64,000 nucleotides of DNA from Bradyrhizobium sp. 186 (GCF_023101685.1 NZ_CP082164.1:496001-560000); one strand, 5' to 3'; positions 7,671 to 16,970 are shown, numbered from the stretch's first letter. Notes: generated by a model not told the origin, from the sequence alone. Translations and numbers: made by a program.

Positions 7671-8430
7671 ACCGCTGCTCCACGTCGAAAAGCTGGTGCG
7701 CCGCTTTGGCGGCATCATTGCGACGGATAACGTCTCGCTCGATGTCGCGGCCGGCGAGCTGCACGCCATCATCGGCCCGAACGGCGCCGGCAAGACCACG
7801 CTGATCAGCCAGCTCACCGGGCATCTCGAGCCACACGCCGGCAGCGTCTCGCTCGGCGGCCGCGATATCACTCATCTGCCGGCCTATCGCCGCTGCGCGC
7901 TGGGCCTCGCCCGCTCGTTCCAGATCACCTCGCTGCTGCTCGACTTCACTGCCGCCGACAATGTCGCACTCGCGGCGCAGGCGCATGCTGGCCACTCGTT
8001 CCGCTTCTTCGCCAATGCGCGCAAGGAAAAGGGCTTGCGCGATGCGGCGCATGCCGCGCTCGACCGTGTCGGGCTGTTGCATCGCGCCGACGTCGTGGTG
8101 TCCCGGCTCAGTCACGGCGAACGGCGCGAGCTCGAGCTTGCGGTTGCGCTCGCGAGCAAGCCAAAGCTGCTGCTGCTGGACGAGCCGATGGCGGGGCTGG
8201 GCGTCACCGAATCCCAGCGCATGGTGAAGCTGCTTCAGGAGCTGCGGAAGGAAGTCTCGATCGTGCTGGTCGAGCACGACATGCCGGCAGTGTTCGCGCT
8301 CGCCGACCGCATCACGGTGCTGGTCTATGGCCGCGTCATCGCCTCCGGCGATCCGGCCGCGATCCGCGGCAACGACGAGGTCAAGCGCGCTTATCTCGGC
8401 GACCAGCATGTGGTGACGCACCATGGCTGA
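7663..8430 (+). CDS. livG: Branched-chain-type ABC transporter ATPase LivG
   Basis: 255 residues starting with GTG at 7663, chosen because GGGAGG precedes it and the homologous domain starts a few residues later; the frame is open further upstream inside livM. Walker A GPNGAGKTT (about residues 39-47), signature SHGERRELELA, Walker B LLLLDEP followed by MAGLGVTES, and switch His in VEHDM are all present. The LivG-type signature (LSHGxxR) is normal. It overlaps livM and livF, consistent with a single operon. Confidence 0.9.
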   Translation: MAEPLLHVEKLVRRFGGIIATDNVSLDVAAGELHAIIGPNGAGKTTLISQLTGHLEPHAGSVSLGGRDITHLPAYRRCALGLARSFQITSLLLDFTAADNVALAAQAHAGHSFRFFANARKEKGLRDAAHAALDRVGLLHRADVVVSRLSHGERRELELAVALASKPKLLLLDEPMAGLGVTESQRMVKLLQELRKEVSIVLVEHDMPAVFALADRITVLVYGRVIASGDPAAIRGNDEVKRAYLGDQHVVTHHG

Positions 8431-9136
8431 CACGCTGCTCGACGTCGACGGTATCGAGACCTGCTACGGCCTCTCCCAGGTGCTGTTCGGCTTGTCCCTG
8501 TCGATCAAGCCCGGCGAGATGGTCTCGCTGATGGGTCGCAACGGCATGGGCAAGACCACCACCATCCGCTCCATCATGGGCCTGACGCCGGCGCGCGCAG
8601 GCAGCATCCGCTTTGCGGGCTCGGAGGTACGGACGCAGCCGTCCTACAGAATCGCAAAACTCGGCGTCGGCTTAGTGCCTGAGGGGCGCCAGATCTTCCC
8701 GAACCTCACCGTGCGCGAAAACCTGGTCGCGGCCGCCGCCGATCGTTTTAACAGCGCCAACCCGTGGACGCTGGCCGCGATCTACTCGCTGTTTCCGCGG
8801 CTTGCCGAACGCGCCTCGAACATGGGCAACCAGCTCTCCGGCGGCGAGCAGCAGATGCTCGCGATCGGCCGTGCGCTGATGACCAATCCGAAGCTGCTGA
8901 TTTTGGACGAAGCGACCGAGGGCCTGGCGCCGCTGATCCGCGAAGAGATCTGGAACTGCCTGTCGATGCTGAAGAGCCGCGGCCAGTCGATTCTCGTCGT
9001 CGACAAGAATGTCGACCACCTCGCCCGCATCTGCGACCGCCACACCATCATCGAGCGCGGCAAGACGGTGTGGAGCGGCACCTCGCACCAGCTGATGGCC
9101 GAGCCGGATTTGCAGCACAAATATCTGGGGATTTAG
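8423..9136 (+). CDS. livF: Branched-chain-type ABC transporter ATPase LivF
   Basis: 237 residues, overlapping livG by eight bases. Walker A GRNGMGKTTT (about residues 38-47), signature LSGGEQQMLAIGRAL, Walker B KLLILDEATEGL. The usual switch histidine position reads VVDKNVDHL, as in other LivF proteins. Last gene of the importer operon; a long palindromic repeat follows at 9183-9302, which may end or protect the transcript. Confidence 0.9.
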   Translation: MADTLLDVDGIETCYGLSQVLFGLSLSIKPGEMVSLMGRNGMGKTTTIRSIMGLTPARAGSIRFAGSEVRTQPSYRIAKLGVGLVPEGRQIFPNLTVRENLVAAAADRFNSANPWTLAAIYSLFPRLAERASNMGNQLSGGEQQMLAIGRALMTNPKLLILDEATEGLAPLIREEIWNCLSMLKSRGQSILVVDKNVDHLARICDRHTIIERGKTVWSGTSHQLMAEPDLQHKYLGI

Positions 9137-9182
9137 GTTTCGGCTGGAGTGTGCGGCATGACCATGCCGCTTGCTCGGTGTT

Positions 9183-9302
9183 GTCCTGGCGAAAGCCAGG
9201 ACCCATACCGCGGAATCTATCGATTTTGAGCGGTGCGAGTCCCGGGCGACCAGTTTTCGCCAACTCCTCCCTGGGGTAATGGGTCCTGGCTTTCGCCAGG
9301 AC
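9183..9302. repeat. Dispersed inverted repeat, GTCCTGG...CCAGGAC family (copy 1)
   Basis: Outer arms of 24 bp are exact reverse complements (left beginning GTCCTGGCGAAAGCCAGGAC, right ending with the same motif), each arm itself a small hairpin, with the word ACCCAT / ATGGGT at the inner edges. Related copies: 25942-26114, 38044-38231, 41436-41557. Located after livF, before an exported protein on the other strand. Confidence 0.8.
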
Positions 9303-9331
9303 GACCTCGGGGAGAGAACGTCCCGTCTCAA

Positions 9332-9709
9332 TTACCAATAAATCCCATGGCGGTGCAACTCGCGGATCACGCGCGCCTCGGTGGATGCCTGGTGGCGCTT
9401 CGGCTTGGCCGTTTCGGTCGTGCTGGCAACCGGCGCGGCGGTCGATTGAGAAGGGGCCGTCGCTGTTGCGGTCGGCACCGTTGCTGCCTGGGGCGTCGAG
9501 GCCGGCGTGGTGGTCGCCGTCTTGACATTCGCCGGCTGCGTCACCGCGGGCGCCTGCGTCGCCGTCGGTGCGACCGTTGCCGTTGTAGCGGGCTGCTCGG
9601 TTGCCTGTTGGCTTGCGTTGCTGGCCGCCAGGCTCAGGCTCCGCGGACCACGGGCATAGGCTTGGGTTGCGAGCAGCGACATCGTCGCGATCAGGATCAG
9701 CTTGCGCAT
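9332..9709 (-). CDS. Small exported Thr/Ala-rich protein
   Basis: 125 residues. An N-terminal signal peptide (MRKLILIATMSLLATQAYA, cleavage near residue 19) is followed by ~85 residues of low-complexity Ala/Thr/Pro/Val sequence and a conserved-looking C-terminal block EARVIRELHRHGIYW. Probably periplasmic, perhaps anchored by its C-terminal motif to another envelope part. I do not recognise a characterised family. The spacer is likely an extended linker between the signal peptide and the terminal motif. Confidence 0.75.
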   Translation of the reverse strand: MRKLILIATMSLLATQAYARGPRSLSLAASNASQQATEQPATTATVAPTATQAPAVTQPANVKTATTTPASTPQAATVPTATATAPSQSTAAPVASTTETAKPKRHQASTEARVIRELHRHGIYW

Positions 9710-10008
9710 GGAAATCCCCGTTATCTGGTCAATCCGTCTTACCTAATTTACACCCGCCGGCGGCTAGCGCGACAGGCGATGCGCGCCGATCTCGATCAGG
9801 GTGGCGCGGCAGGAGAGGCGATAGATCAGGCTGAATAATTGATCCCACATGACCGAACTCCACTGTTGATCATGGGTCCGAAGGTTAACCCCGGTGTCTT
9901 TCCGGCGGTTTTCGACGAGTGAGGAAAATGGCTTCGTCGGACCGAGATGTGATGTCGTCGGAACAGGCGGGACGAAGTCGCCTCACGGAGGTGTGAGAGG
10001 TAGGTACT
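9710..10008. other. Intergenic region before the double IS insertion
   Basis: About 300 bp holding the reverse-strand promoter of the exported-protein gene (left end) and otherwise no feature I can support. Short open frames here lack ribosome sites. It ends at the broken dispersed repeat at 10009. Confidence 0.4.
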
Positions 10009-10032
10009 GTCATTCCGGCGCGATGCGCTAGC
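10009..10032. repeat. Left fragment of a dispersed repeat split by IS elements
   Basis: Reads GTCATTCCGGCGCGATGC then GCTAGC. Joined to 13997-14053 it rebuilds a full member of the GTCATTCCGG...CCGGAAYGAC repeat family (complete copies at 15522-15600 and 53800-53878). The GCTAGC lies in the apex of an inner GCGATGC/GCATCGC-like dyad. Confidence 0.75.
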
Positions 10033-12048
10033 CCGACTTCGCGGATTCGCGCTCGAAATCGCGGATTTTGAGATTTTTTGCTCGGCTAAGTGATTGATTT
10101 GCAAGGAGCGAGGTCGTCGGATTCGGCCGAAAATGGCTGTAGTGAAGACCTACCCGATTCCCAAGGGCGGGATGATGCGGATAGATTCTGCGCGTCATGT
10201 TCCTGCGACGCACCGAGCGAAAGAAGAACGGCAAGGCGCACCATTACTGGAACGTCGTCGAGAGCAAGCGGCTCGACGACGGACGCGTGGTACAGCGGCA
10301 TGTGCTGTATCTCGGCGAGATCAACTCTTCGCAGGCGGCGGCCTGGCGCAAGGCGATCGAGGTGTTCGACGAGGATGCCGGCCGCCCGCGGACACTGGCG
10401 CTATTCCCGGAGGATCGATGCGATGCGGTCGCAGGCGATGCGTCTGTCGTTCAGCTTCGCCTGTCCGAGATGCAGCTTCGTCGCCCACGCCAATGGGGCG
10501 CGTGCTGGCTGGCCGGGCAGTTGTGGCAGGAACTTCAGCTTGATCGGTTCTGGGCCGATCGGTTGCCCCCGAGCCGCAAGAAGACGAGGTGGGATCAAAT
10601 CCTGCAAGTGCTCGCGACCTATCGGCTGATCGCGCCGGGCAGCGAATGGCGGCTACATCGGCAATGGTTCGGCAACAGCGCGATGGCCGATCTCTTGGGG
10701 ACTGACTTCGGCCTGGCTGAAGAGCACAAGCTCTATGCCTGCCATGACCTGTTGCTCGAGCATAAGGAGGCGCTGTTCTCGCATCTGGTCGGGCGTTGGC
10801 GCGATCTGTTCAACGCCGACTTCGACGTGCTGCTGTACGATCTGACCAGCACCTACTTCGAGGTCAACGCCTCGGACTTGCCGCAAGGCAGCAAGCGCCG
10901 CCACGGCTACAGCCGCGACAAGCGGCCGGACTGCCCGCAAGTCGTGATCGCGCTGGTGGTGACGCCGGACGGCTTGCCGCTGGCTTACGAGGTGCTGCCC
11001 GGCAACACCGCCGACAGCAAGACGCTGCGGATGTTCCTGGGCAAGATCGAACTGCAATATGGCAAGGCGCGGCGGGTCTGGGTGATGGATCGCGGCGTGC
11101 CGACCGAGGCGGTGCTGGCCGAGATGCGCAACAGCGATCCGCCGGTGCAGTATCTGGTGGGAACGCCGAAGGGACGCCTGAACCGGCTGGAGAAGCACCT
11201 GCTGCAAAAGCCATGGCAGGAGGCGCGGGAGGGCGTGAAGGTGAAGCTGTTGGCCGAGGACGGCGAGCTTTATGTCTTCGCGCAAAGCGCCGATCGGGTC
11301 ACCAAGGAACGCGCGATGCGGCGGCGGCAGTTGAAGTGGCTGTGGAGGCGGCTCCGGCAAATCGACGCGATGGAGGTCACGCGCGAAGAGCTGCTGATGA
11401 AACTCGGCGGCGCGCGTTCGAAGGCGCCGGCCGCCTGGCGTCTGGTTGATATCGAGATCGACAAGGAGCGCCCGAGCTTCACCTTCGCGCTCAATCGCAA
11501 GAAGCTGCGAACGACACGGCGGCGCGAAGGCCGCTACCTGCTGCGCACCAATCTCAGCGACAACGATCCCGCCCAACTATGGCAATACTACACCCAGCTC
11601 GTCGCCGTCGAAGAGGCCTTCCGCAATCTCAAAGGCGACCTGGCGATCCGTCCGGTCTTCCATCAGGACGAGAAGCGGATCGAAGCCCACATCTTCATCG
11701 CCTTCCTGGCCTACTGCATGCAGATCACGCTGACCCGTCGCCTTCATGCGCTGGCGCCCGGGCTGACCGCGCGCAGCGCGCTCGAAAAGTTCGCCGCCGT
11801 CCAGATGATCGACGTCCATCTGCCGACCACCGACGGGCGCGAGATCCTGCTCACTCGCTATACCCACCCAGAACCCGAACTGCAGCTCCTGATCGACCGG
11901 CTGAAACTCCGCCTGCCACCGCAGCCGCCGCCCAGGATCACCACAGCCGCCGTCACCCAAGCCAACCGCCGTAGTGAAGACCTTTTGACATAAGCCTTTG
12001 ATTTACAACGACCGGGTATCTTCAAAACCCGCCAATCCGCGAAGACGG
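10033..12048 (+). mobile_element. IS1634-family insertion sequence A, intact
   Basis: 2016-bp element. Terminal inverted repeats: left CCGACTTCGCGGATTCGCG, right (reverse strand) CCGTCTTCGCGGATTGGCG, 17 of 19 matching. It is flanked by the hexamer GCTAGC at 10027-10032 and 12049-12054, consistent with the 5-6 bp duplications of this family. It carries one intact transposase on the forward strand. The right-hand GCTAGC is shared with element B, which follows with no extra base. Confidence 0.85.
10197..11993 (+). CDS. IS1634-family transposase (element A)
   Basis: 598 residues, uninterrupted and full length for the family. The DDE core shows LLYDLTSTYFE (first Asp, ~residues 207-217) with the typical HGYSRDKRPDCPQVVIALVV block, a second Asp in RRVWVMDRGVPTE, and the C-terminal VEEAFRNLKGDLAIRPVFH block with the catalytic Glu. 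The ATG lies 164 bp inside the left end of the element. Nothing suggests inactivation. Confidence 0.92.
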   Translation: MFLRRTERKKNGKAHHYWNVVESKRLDDGRVVQRHVLYLGEINSSQAAAWRKAIEVFDEDAGRPRTLALFPEDRCDAVAGDASVVQLRLSEMQLRRPRQWGACWLAGQLWQELQLDRFWADRLPPSRKKTRWDQILQVLATYRLIAPGSEWRLHRQWFGNSAMADLLGTDFGLAEEHKLYACHDLLLEHKEALFSHLVGRWRDLFNADFDVLLYDLTSTYFEVNASDLPQGSKRRHGYSRDKRPDCPQVVIALVVTPDGLPLAYEVLPGNTADSKTLRMFLGKIELQYGKARRVWVMDRGVPTEAVLAEMRNSDPPVQYLVGTPKGRLNRLEKHLLQKPWQEAREGVKVKLLAEDGELYVFAQSADRVTKERAMRRRQLKWLWRRLRQIDAMEVTREELLMKLGGARSKAPAAWRLVDIEIDKERPSFTFALNRKKLRTTRRREGRYLLRTNLSDNDPAQLWQYYTQLVAVEEAFRNLKGDLAIRPVFHQDEKRIEAHIFIAFLAYCMQITLTRRLHALAPGLTARSALEKFAAVQMIDVHLPTTDGREILLTRYTHPEPELQLLIDRLKLRLPPQPPPRITTAAVTQANRRSEDLLT

Positions 12049-12054
12049 GCTAGC

Positions 12055-13990
12055 CCGAACTTCCCCTTGAGTAGCGACGTAAGCATTTGAGCTGGCGTGT
12101 AATTCCAGCGGGCGTGACGGCGCGTCTGCCTACATTATGGGGCGATAGGAATGCCGAGCCGATTGAAGACGTCTTGTTGTAGTGGGGTTGGACTTGTGAG
12201 CATAGCGGCCGGGGCGTCCTGACCGATGCGAACGATGTTGCGTGTGAGCGTGGCGAGATCCTGCAACAGCGTTCGAAAGCTGTGCACGGGCCGGCCATCG
12301 TGGGTGTGCTTGCGATTAGCCTTGGTTCTGGCCGCGGCCGAGACTCTGGCCTTGGCGACGGGCGAGACGCGCGCGGCGTCGGCGGCCTCGCGGTCGTGAT
12401 CGTCGAACAGGATCGGGGCCAGCGCGCGGCGCATGTGCCAGACGATGTAATAAGCGAGCATGCAGAGGAAGACGTGGGCGCGCACGCGGCCAGCGAGGCG
12501 ATGGTGGATCGGGCGCACCTCCAGTTCGACGGTCTTGATGGTGCGGAAGGCGCGTTCGACCTGGGCCAGGCTCTTGTAGGCACGCACCGTGGCGGCGGTG
12601 TCGAGGTTCTCGGCCGGCACGTTGGTCCGTAGCACATAGAAGCCGTCGAGCGACGCTTCGTTGGCGATGGCATCCTCGATCCGACTGAAGTCGAACGAAG
12701 TGTCGGTGATGGCGAGGTGGAAGTGCTTGGCCATCTTACGCTTGCCCAGCACGGCGCCGACCTTCAGACCGATCTCATCCTCGCCGCGCAAGGGGTTGCG
12801 CTGACGCTGCACGGCGGCCTTGACGCGGGCGAGATCCTTCTCGGTCGCCGCCAGCAACTCGCCGCGCTTGCGCCGACGCTCGTCGGCCAGATCCGGGTTG
12901 CGGCACACGATCAGGCGCTCGCCGGGGAAGTCGGGGGACGTGATCTCGGCCATATCGCGATCGTCGAACAGCGACAATTGCAGCGGGCCGCCGTCCTCGG
13001 CGAGCTTGCGGATCGCCGGCGCCCGCAGAGCGGTGATCCAATCGAGCCCGGCCGGCATCAGATCGGCTTCGATACGGGCGCTGGTGATCATGCCGCGATC
13101 GCCGACCAGTACCACACGCGACAGCTTGAAGCGGGCCTTCAGTTTGTCGACTTGCGCGGCCAGCGTGCTCGGGTCGGCGGTGTTACCTTCGAACACCTCC
13201 ACCGCCACCGGGCAGCCGTCGGCGGCGCACAGCAAGCCGAACACGATCTGCAGCTTGTCGGAACGACCGTCGCGGCTGTAACCATGCCGCGCCAATTCGC
13301 AATGTCGCCCCTCCAGATAGCTGGAGGTGAGATCGTAGAGCACCAGCGAGCCGTCATGCAGATGGCGCTTGGCGAGCGTCGCCTCGATCCCCGGTTGGGC
13401 CGTGCCGAGCAGGTCGAGCGCTTCGTAAAGCTCGTCCTCGTCGACGGCGCTGAGATCGAGCAGTTCGCCCAGCGAATGCGCCGCCGTCGCCTCGCTGAGC
13501 TGGCGCGCCGTGGCCAGCTTGGCGGCCGGTTCGATCACCCGTGCCACGATCAAGGCCAAAGCCAGCCTGGCCAACCGTCTGGGCTTGTCCGGGACAAGGC
13601 GATGCAGTCCGAGCTGGCGCGCCATGCCGAGCACCGCGGCCACGTGGCCGTGCGGCAGCGAGCGCTCGATCCGCAGTTGCTCGGCCGGCGAGACCAGCTC
13701 CTCGCCTTTCAGGACGCGGCGCAGCGCATCGATCTTCTCATCCGGTCAATGCGACAGGTTGGCCAGCGTGCGCGACTTGATCTTGTCGCCCTCGCGATAG
13801 CTCTCGCGCAACAGGATCGCGGGCGGTGAGTTGCGGTTGGGAATGCGGGCGACGAACATGCCGGAATCGAATCACGGAAACCTGCCATTCGCAAGCCAAA
13901 AATCATCATTTACATGCCTACAAAATCAGCCCGATCCAAACTTCTCAAATCCTCTCAACGCTCTAACAAAAATCCCGAGGGGAAGTTCGG
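12055..13990 (-). mobile_element. IS1634-family insertion sequence B, transposase interrupted
   Basis: 1936-bp element. Left end CCGAACTTCCCCTTGAG and right end (reverse strand) CCGAACTTCCCCTCGGG agree at 15 of 17 positions, the first 13 perfectly. Flanking hexamer GCTAGC at 12049-12054 and 13991-13996. Different in ends and transposase from element A, so this is a second independent insertion into the same target word. The transposase frame contains an in-frame stop. Confidence 0.85.
12135..13859 (-). pseudogene. IS1634-family transposase (element B) with internal opal codon
   Basis: The natural start is the ATG at 13859 (product begins MFVARIPNRNSPPAILL). After ~37 residues (SRTLANLSH) a TGA at 13748-13746 replaces what is normally a Trp (TGG) in the conserved SHWP motif; the frame then continues open for ~537 residues to 12135. 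The downstream part holds the full DDE core: LVLYDLTSSYLEG, HGYSRDGRSDKLQIVFGLL, VVLVGDRGM and the Glu-containing QVERAFRTIKTVELEVRPI block. A restart at the ATG at 13643 would give a 502-residue protein lacking the N-terminal domain. Most likely inactive by one base change, unless read through. Confidence 0.8.
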
Positions 13991-14053
13991 GCTAGCATCG
14001 CACCCGGAATCTCGAGGTTTCGGGATCGGTCCTTCGGACCGCCCCGGAACGAC
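13991..14053. repeat. Right fragment of the dispersed repeat split by IS elements
   Basis: GCTAGCATCGC followed by ACCCGGAATCTCGAGG and ending CCCCGGAACGAC. It is the partner of 10009-10032. It lies 10 bp before the 3' end of the glutamine-synthetase-like gene. Confidence 0.75.
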
Positions 14054-14063
14054 GAAGCCGGGG

Positions 14064-15500
14064 CTAAAACATCTCGAAATATTCGCGATGTTCCCAGTCG
14101 GTCACCTCGGCGAGAAAGCGGTCGATTTCGGCATTCTTGATGTGGGTGTAGTAGTCGACGAACTCTCCACCGAGCTTTTCGCGGAAGAATGGGTCGTCCT
14201 TTAGCGCGGCGACGGCGTCGCGCAGGGACTTCGGCAATAGCGGCGCCTTGGTTTCGTAGGGCGTGTCGGCAGACGGACCGGGTTCGAGCTTGCGGTCGGC
14301 GCCGTCGAGGCCGCTCAGGATTTGCGAGGCCATGTAGAGATAGGGATTGGCGGCGGGTTCGCCGACGCGGTTTTCCAGGCGCGTGGCGGCGTCGCCGGCG
14401 GCCCCGAGCACGCGGATCATCACGCCGCGATTGTCGCGGCCCCAGATCGCGCGGTCCGGCGCGAGCGAATAGGAGCGGTAGCGCTTGTAGCCGTTGATGG
14501 TCGGCGTGGTGAACACGGTTGCCGCGCGGGCATGGCCGAGCAGCCCCGCGAGATAGGCGCGGCCGAATGCGCTGAGCGGCTCGCCGCCCGCCTTTGCCAT
14601 GAACAGGTTCTCCCCGCTCGCGCGCGAGACGATCGACTGGTGCAGGTGCCAGCCGCTCGCGAACAGGTGTGGCAGTTTCGGCCGGCACATGAAGGTGGCG
14701 TGATAGCCGTGGCGATGCGCGATCTGCTTCACCGCTGACCGAAACAGCACCATGTTGTCGGCAGGCTCCATCCCCGTCTTCGGCTGGAAGGTGAACTCGC
14801 ACTGGCTCGGCCCGAACTCAACCTCGACAGAGCGCAGGGGAAGGCCCAGCGCGACGATGTCGCGCCGTAAAATCTCCAGCACCGGCTCCATCTGGTCGAA
14901 GCGCTGCTCGGTGAGATATTGATAGCCGTGGCTGAGCAGGCTCACCGACGGCGGCGTGCCGGGTTGGCCGGCGTCCTCCGCGCGCATATGCGGATCGTCG
15001 AGCTTGAAGATGTGGAATTCGACCTCGAGCCCCGCGACGAAATCGCAGCCGCGGCTGCCGAGCTCATCGAGCACCTTGCGATAGAGCCCGCGGGTCGCGA
15101 ACGGCACGGGGCGGCCGTCGCTGAAATAGAGATCGCACAGCACCCAGCCCGTCGCCGGCGCCCATGGCAGCACGCGGAACGTGGTGGGATCGGCGACCAT
15201 CAGTACGTCGGCCGCGCCCTCCATCTCCTTCATGCCGAAGCCGCCGCCGGCGGTGAACACCGGGAACACCGTGCGGTGCGAGGTGTCCTTGGCGAGCATG
15301 GTCGTGGTGATCGAGCAGCCGCTCTCCAGCGAGGCAACCGCCTCGGAGGCGATGATGGTCTTGCCGCGCAAGATGCCGTGCTGGTCCGGGAAGGCGAGGC
15401 GGACGACTTCGAGGCTCTTCTCTTCGACGATACGGCGCAACCGCGTCGCGGCGTCCTTCTGCTCATCCGACCACAGCGCATGACGCGCGACGAAACTCAC
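14064..15500 (-). CDS. Glutamine-synthetase-like gamma-glutamyl ligase
   Basis: 478 residues, the length of type I GS-fold enzymes. The N-terminal beta-grasp part is followed by the catalytic barrel with GLEVEFHIF (metal-binding Glu159/Glu161), EVEFGPSQCEF, the ASGWHLHQS His motif, NGYKRYRSYS, RGVMIRV and the C-terminal ENRVGEPAANPYLYMASQI. The GS fold ligates glutamate with ammonia or, in the catabolic branch (AtdA1/TdnQ of aniline, IpuC of isopropylamine), with an amine. Placed just downstream of a Rieske oxygenase on the same strand and near an IclR regulator, gamma-glutamylation of an aromatic or alkyl amine is plausible. Substrate is unknown; a plain GS role is less likely because of the context. 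Confidence 0.75.
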   Translation of the reverse strand: MSFVARHALWSDEQKDAATRLRRIVEEKSLEVVRLAFPDQHGILRGKTIIASEAVASLESGCSITTTMLAKDTSHRTVFPVFTAGGGFGMKEMEGAADVLMVADPTTFRVLPWAPATGWVLCDLYFSDGRPVPFATRGLYRKVLDELGSRGCDFVAGLEVEFHIFKLDDPHMRAEDAGQPGTPPSVSLLSHGYQYLTEQRFDQMEPVLEILRRDIVALGLPLRSVEVEFGPSQCEFTFQPKTGMEPADNMVLFRSAVKQIAHRHGYHATFMCRPKLPHLFASGWHLHQSIVSRASGENLFMAKAGGEPLSAFGRAYLAGLLGHARAATVFTTPTINGYKRYRSYSLAPDRAIWGRDNRGVMIRVLGAAGDAATRLENRVGEPAANPYLYMASQILSGLDGADRKLEPGPSADTPYETKAPLLPKSLRDAVAALKDDPFFREKLGGEFVDYYTHIKNAEIDRFLAEVTDWEHREYFEMF

Positions 15501-15521
15501 TTTGATCGCTCCTTGCTACCT

Positions 15522-15600
15522 GTCATTCCGGGGCGCCCGAAGGGAGAACCCGGAATCTCGAGATTCCGGATTCGATGCTATCGCATCGCCCCGGAATGAC
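15522..15600. repeat. Dispersed repeat, GTCATTCCGG family (complete copy)
   Basis: Starts GTCATTCCGGGGCG and ends CGCCCCGGAATGAC, with an inner CGGAATCTCGAGATTCCG palindrome. It sits between the Rieske oxygenase gene and the GS-like gene, within their presumed operon, so it may affect transcript stability. Confidence 0.8.
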
Positions 15601-15611
15601 GGTGCCTCAAA

Positions 15612-16970
15612 TCACTCCGCCGCCGTTAGCCGATGCACATTGTCCGCGATCTCCTTCGGCACCGGTGCGGTCCAGGGCGCGCCGCGGCGGCGCTTGACGT
15701 CGACTTCCATCCAGTAGGTCTCCCAGCCCCGCGTCGGCCCGATGCCGTCCATGGTCGCCGGTCCCTGGATGCTGCGTGCGGTGCTCTCGTCGAGATGCAG
15801 CATTGGCTTCTCGCCGCCCGAAACCTTCTCGATTTCCTGCCGCAGCAGCCGGCGATATTGCACGATCGCCTTGTCGCTCTGGCCGAGATGCTCCTTGGTG
15901 CGATCCTGGATCGCGCCCATGGATTCCACCGCCCACTGGTCGTGGACGTTGATGTCATTGCCCATGCCGGTGTAGGTCGCGGTCGCCTGCTCGTGCGGAT
16001 CGAAACCGTAATCGTTGCTACTGTTCTTGCGCGAGGTGTAGTCGGGCAGCTCATAGAGCTCGAGCCGCTGGTCGCGCATCTTCTGCTTGTCGACCGGGTT
16101 CGCGTAGCTGGTGAAGATCGCGTACCAATAGCAGTTCTCGTCGTCGACCGGCACATGCCACTGCGTGATCGTCATCTCCGTGCTCATGGGAATGACGAAG
16201 CCGTGCGGGAAGAGCTGGTTGGTCACGCGCACATGGGTGCGCTCCTCGTCGATCTCGCGCAGCGCGATCAGCCGCAGGCCGTATTCGGTGTGCTCGACAT
16301 TGATGATCGGCCGGTCGAATTCGCGCAGGATCTTGGTCATCGGCAGGTCAGAGCCGGCAGAGGCGCCGCGGAACTGCTTGCCGTAGGCGGTGGACGTGTC
16401 CTCGTCCTCGAAGAAGCGATGCAGGTAAGACGCATGTGCGGGATCGATGCCGACTTCGAGCGCCTGGAGCCAGTTGCAGGCCATGTGGCCCTTGAACGCG
16501 AAGGTGTGGGTGCCGGGCGCGATGAAGCAGTCGATCTCCGGAAAGGCCGGCGGCTCACCCTCGCCCAGATAGGCCCAGAGGATGCCGCTCTTCTCCACCA
16601 CGGGATAGGCGCGTTGCCGGACGTTCTGGCAGAGTTTTGAATCCTTCGGCTCGGCCGGGGTTTCGGTGCACTGGCCGGTCGCGTCGAACAGCCAGCCATG
16701 GAATGCGCAGCGCAGGCCGCCATGTTCGAGCCGTCCGAAGGCGAGGTCGGCGCCGCGATGCGCGCAGTGGCGGTCGATCAGGCCGTAGCGTCCCGTCTCG
16801 TCGCGGAATAGCACCAAATTCTCGCCGAGCAGCTTAACGGGTCGGATCGGCCGCGCGCCCTCGAGCTCATCGACCAGCGCCGCCGGCTGCCAGTAGCTCC
16901 GCATCAGCTTCCCGCAGGGGTCCTTCGGCCCGGTGCGGGTGATCTGGTCGTTCTGCTCCTGGCTCATCAT
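15612..16970 (-). CDS. Rieske non-heme iron oxygenase, catalytic subunit (phthalate-dioxygenase type)
   Basis: 452 residues from the tandem ATGs at 16970/16967; the frame is open further upstream but that stretch lies in the regulatory gap. The N-terminal Rieske cluster motif is complete: C69-x-H71 and C88-x2-H91. The catalytic domain has the mononuclear iron motif DPAHASYLH with H179 and H184. Length and the N-terminal LMRSYWQPAALVDEL signature place it with single-subunit (alpha-only) oxygenases of the phthalate/vanillate type. These need a separate reductase, and none is found in this window. Divergent from an IclR regulator and upstream of the GS-like gene. Substrate not identifiable. Confidence 0.85.
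   Translation of the reverse strand: MMSQEQNDQITRTGPKDPCGKLMRSYWQPAALVDELEGARPIRPVKLLGENLVLFRDETGRYGLIDRHCAHRGADLAFGRLEHGGLRCAFHGWLFDATGQCTETPAEPKDSKLCQNVRQRAYPVVEKSGILWAYLGEGEPPAFPEIDCFIAPGTHTFAFKGHMACNWLQALEVGIDPAHASYLHRFFEDEDTSTAYGKQFRGASAGSDLPMTKILREFDRPIINVEHTEYGLRLIALREIDEERTHVRVTNQLFPHGFVIPMSTEMTITQWHVPVDDENCYWYAIFTSYANPVDKQKMRDQRLELYELPDYTSRKNSSNDYGFDPHEQATATYTGMGNDINVHDQWAVESMGAIQDRTKEHLGQSDKAIVQYRRLLRQEIEKVSGGEKPMLHLDESTARSIQGPATMDGIGPTRGWETYWMEVDVKRRRGAPWTAPVPKEIADNVHRLTAAE

Noticed and set aside
9826..10104. Short reverse open frames before the double IS insertion
   Set aside because: They cross the boundary between chromosomal repeat and IS end and lack start signals.
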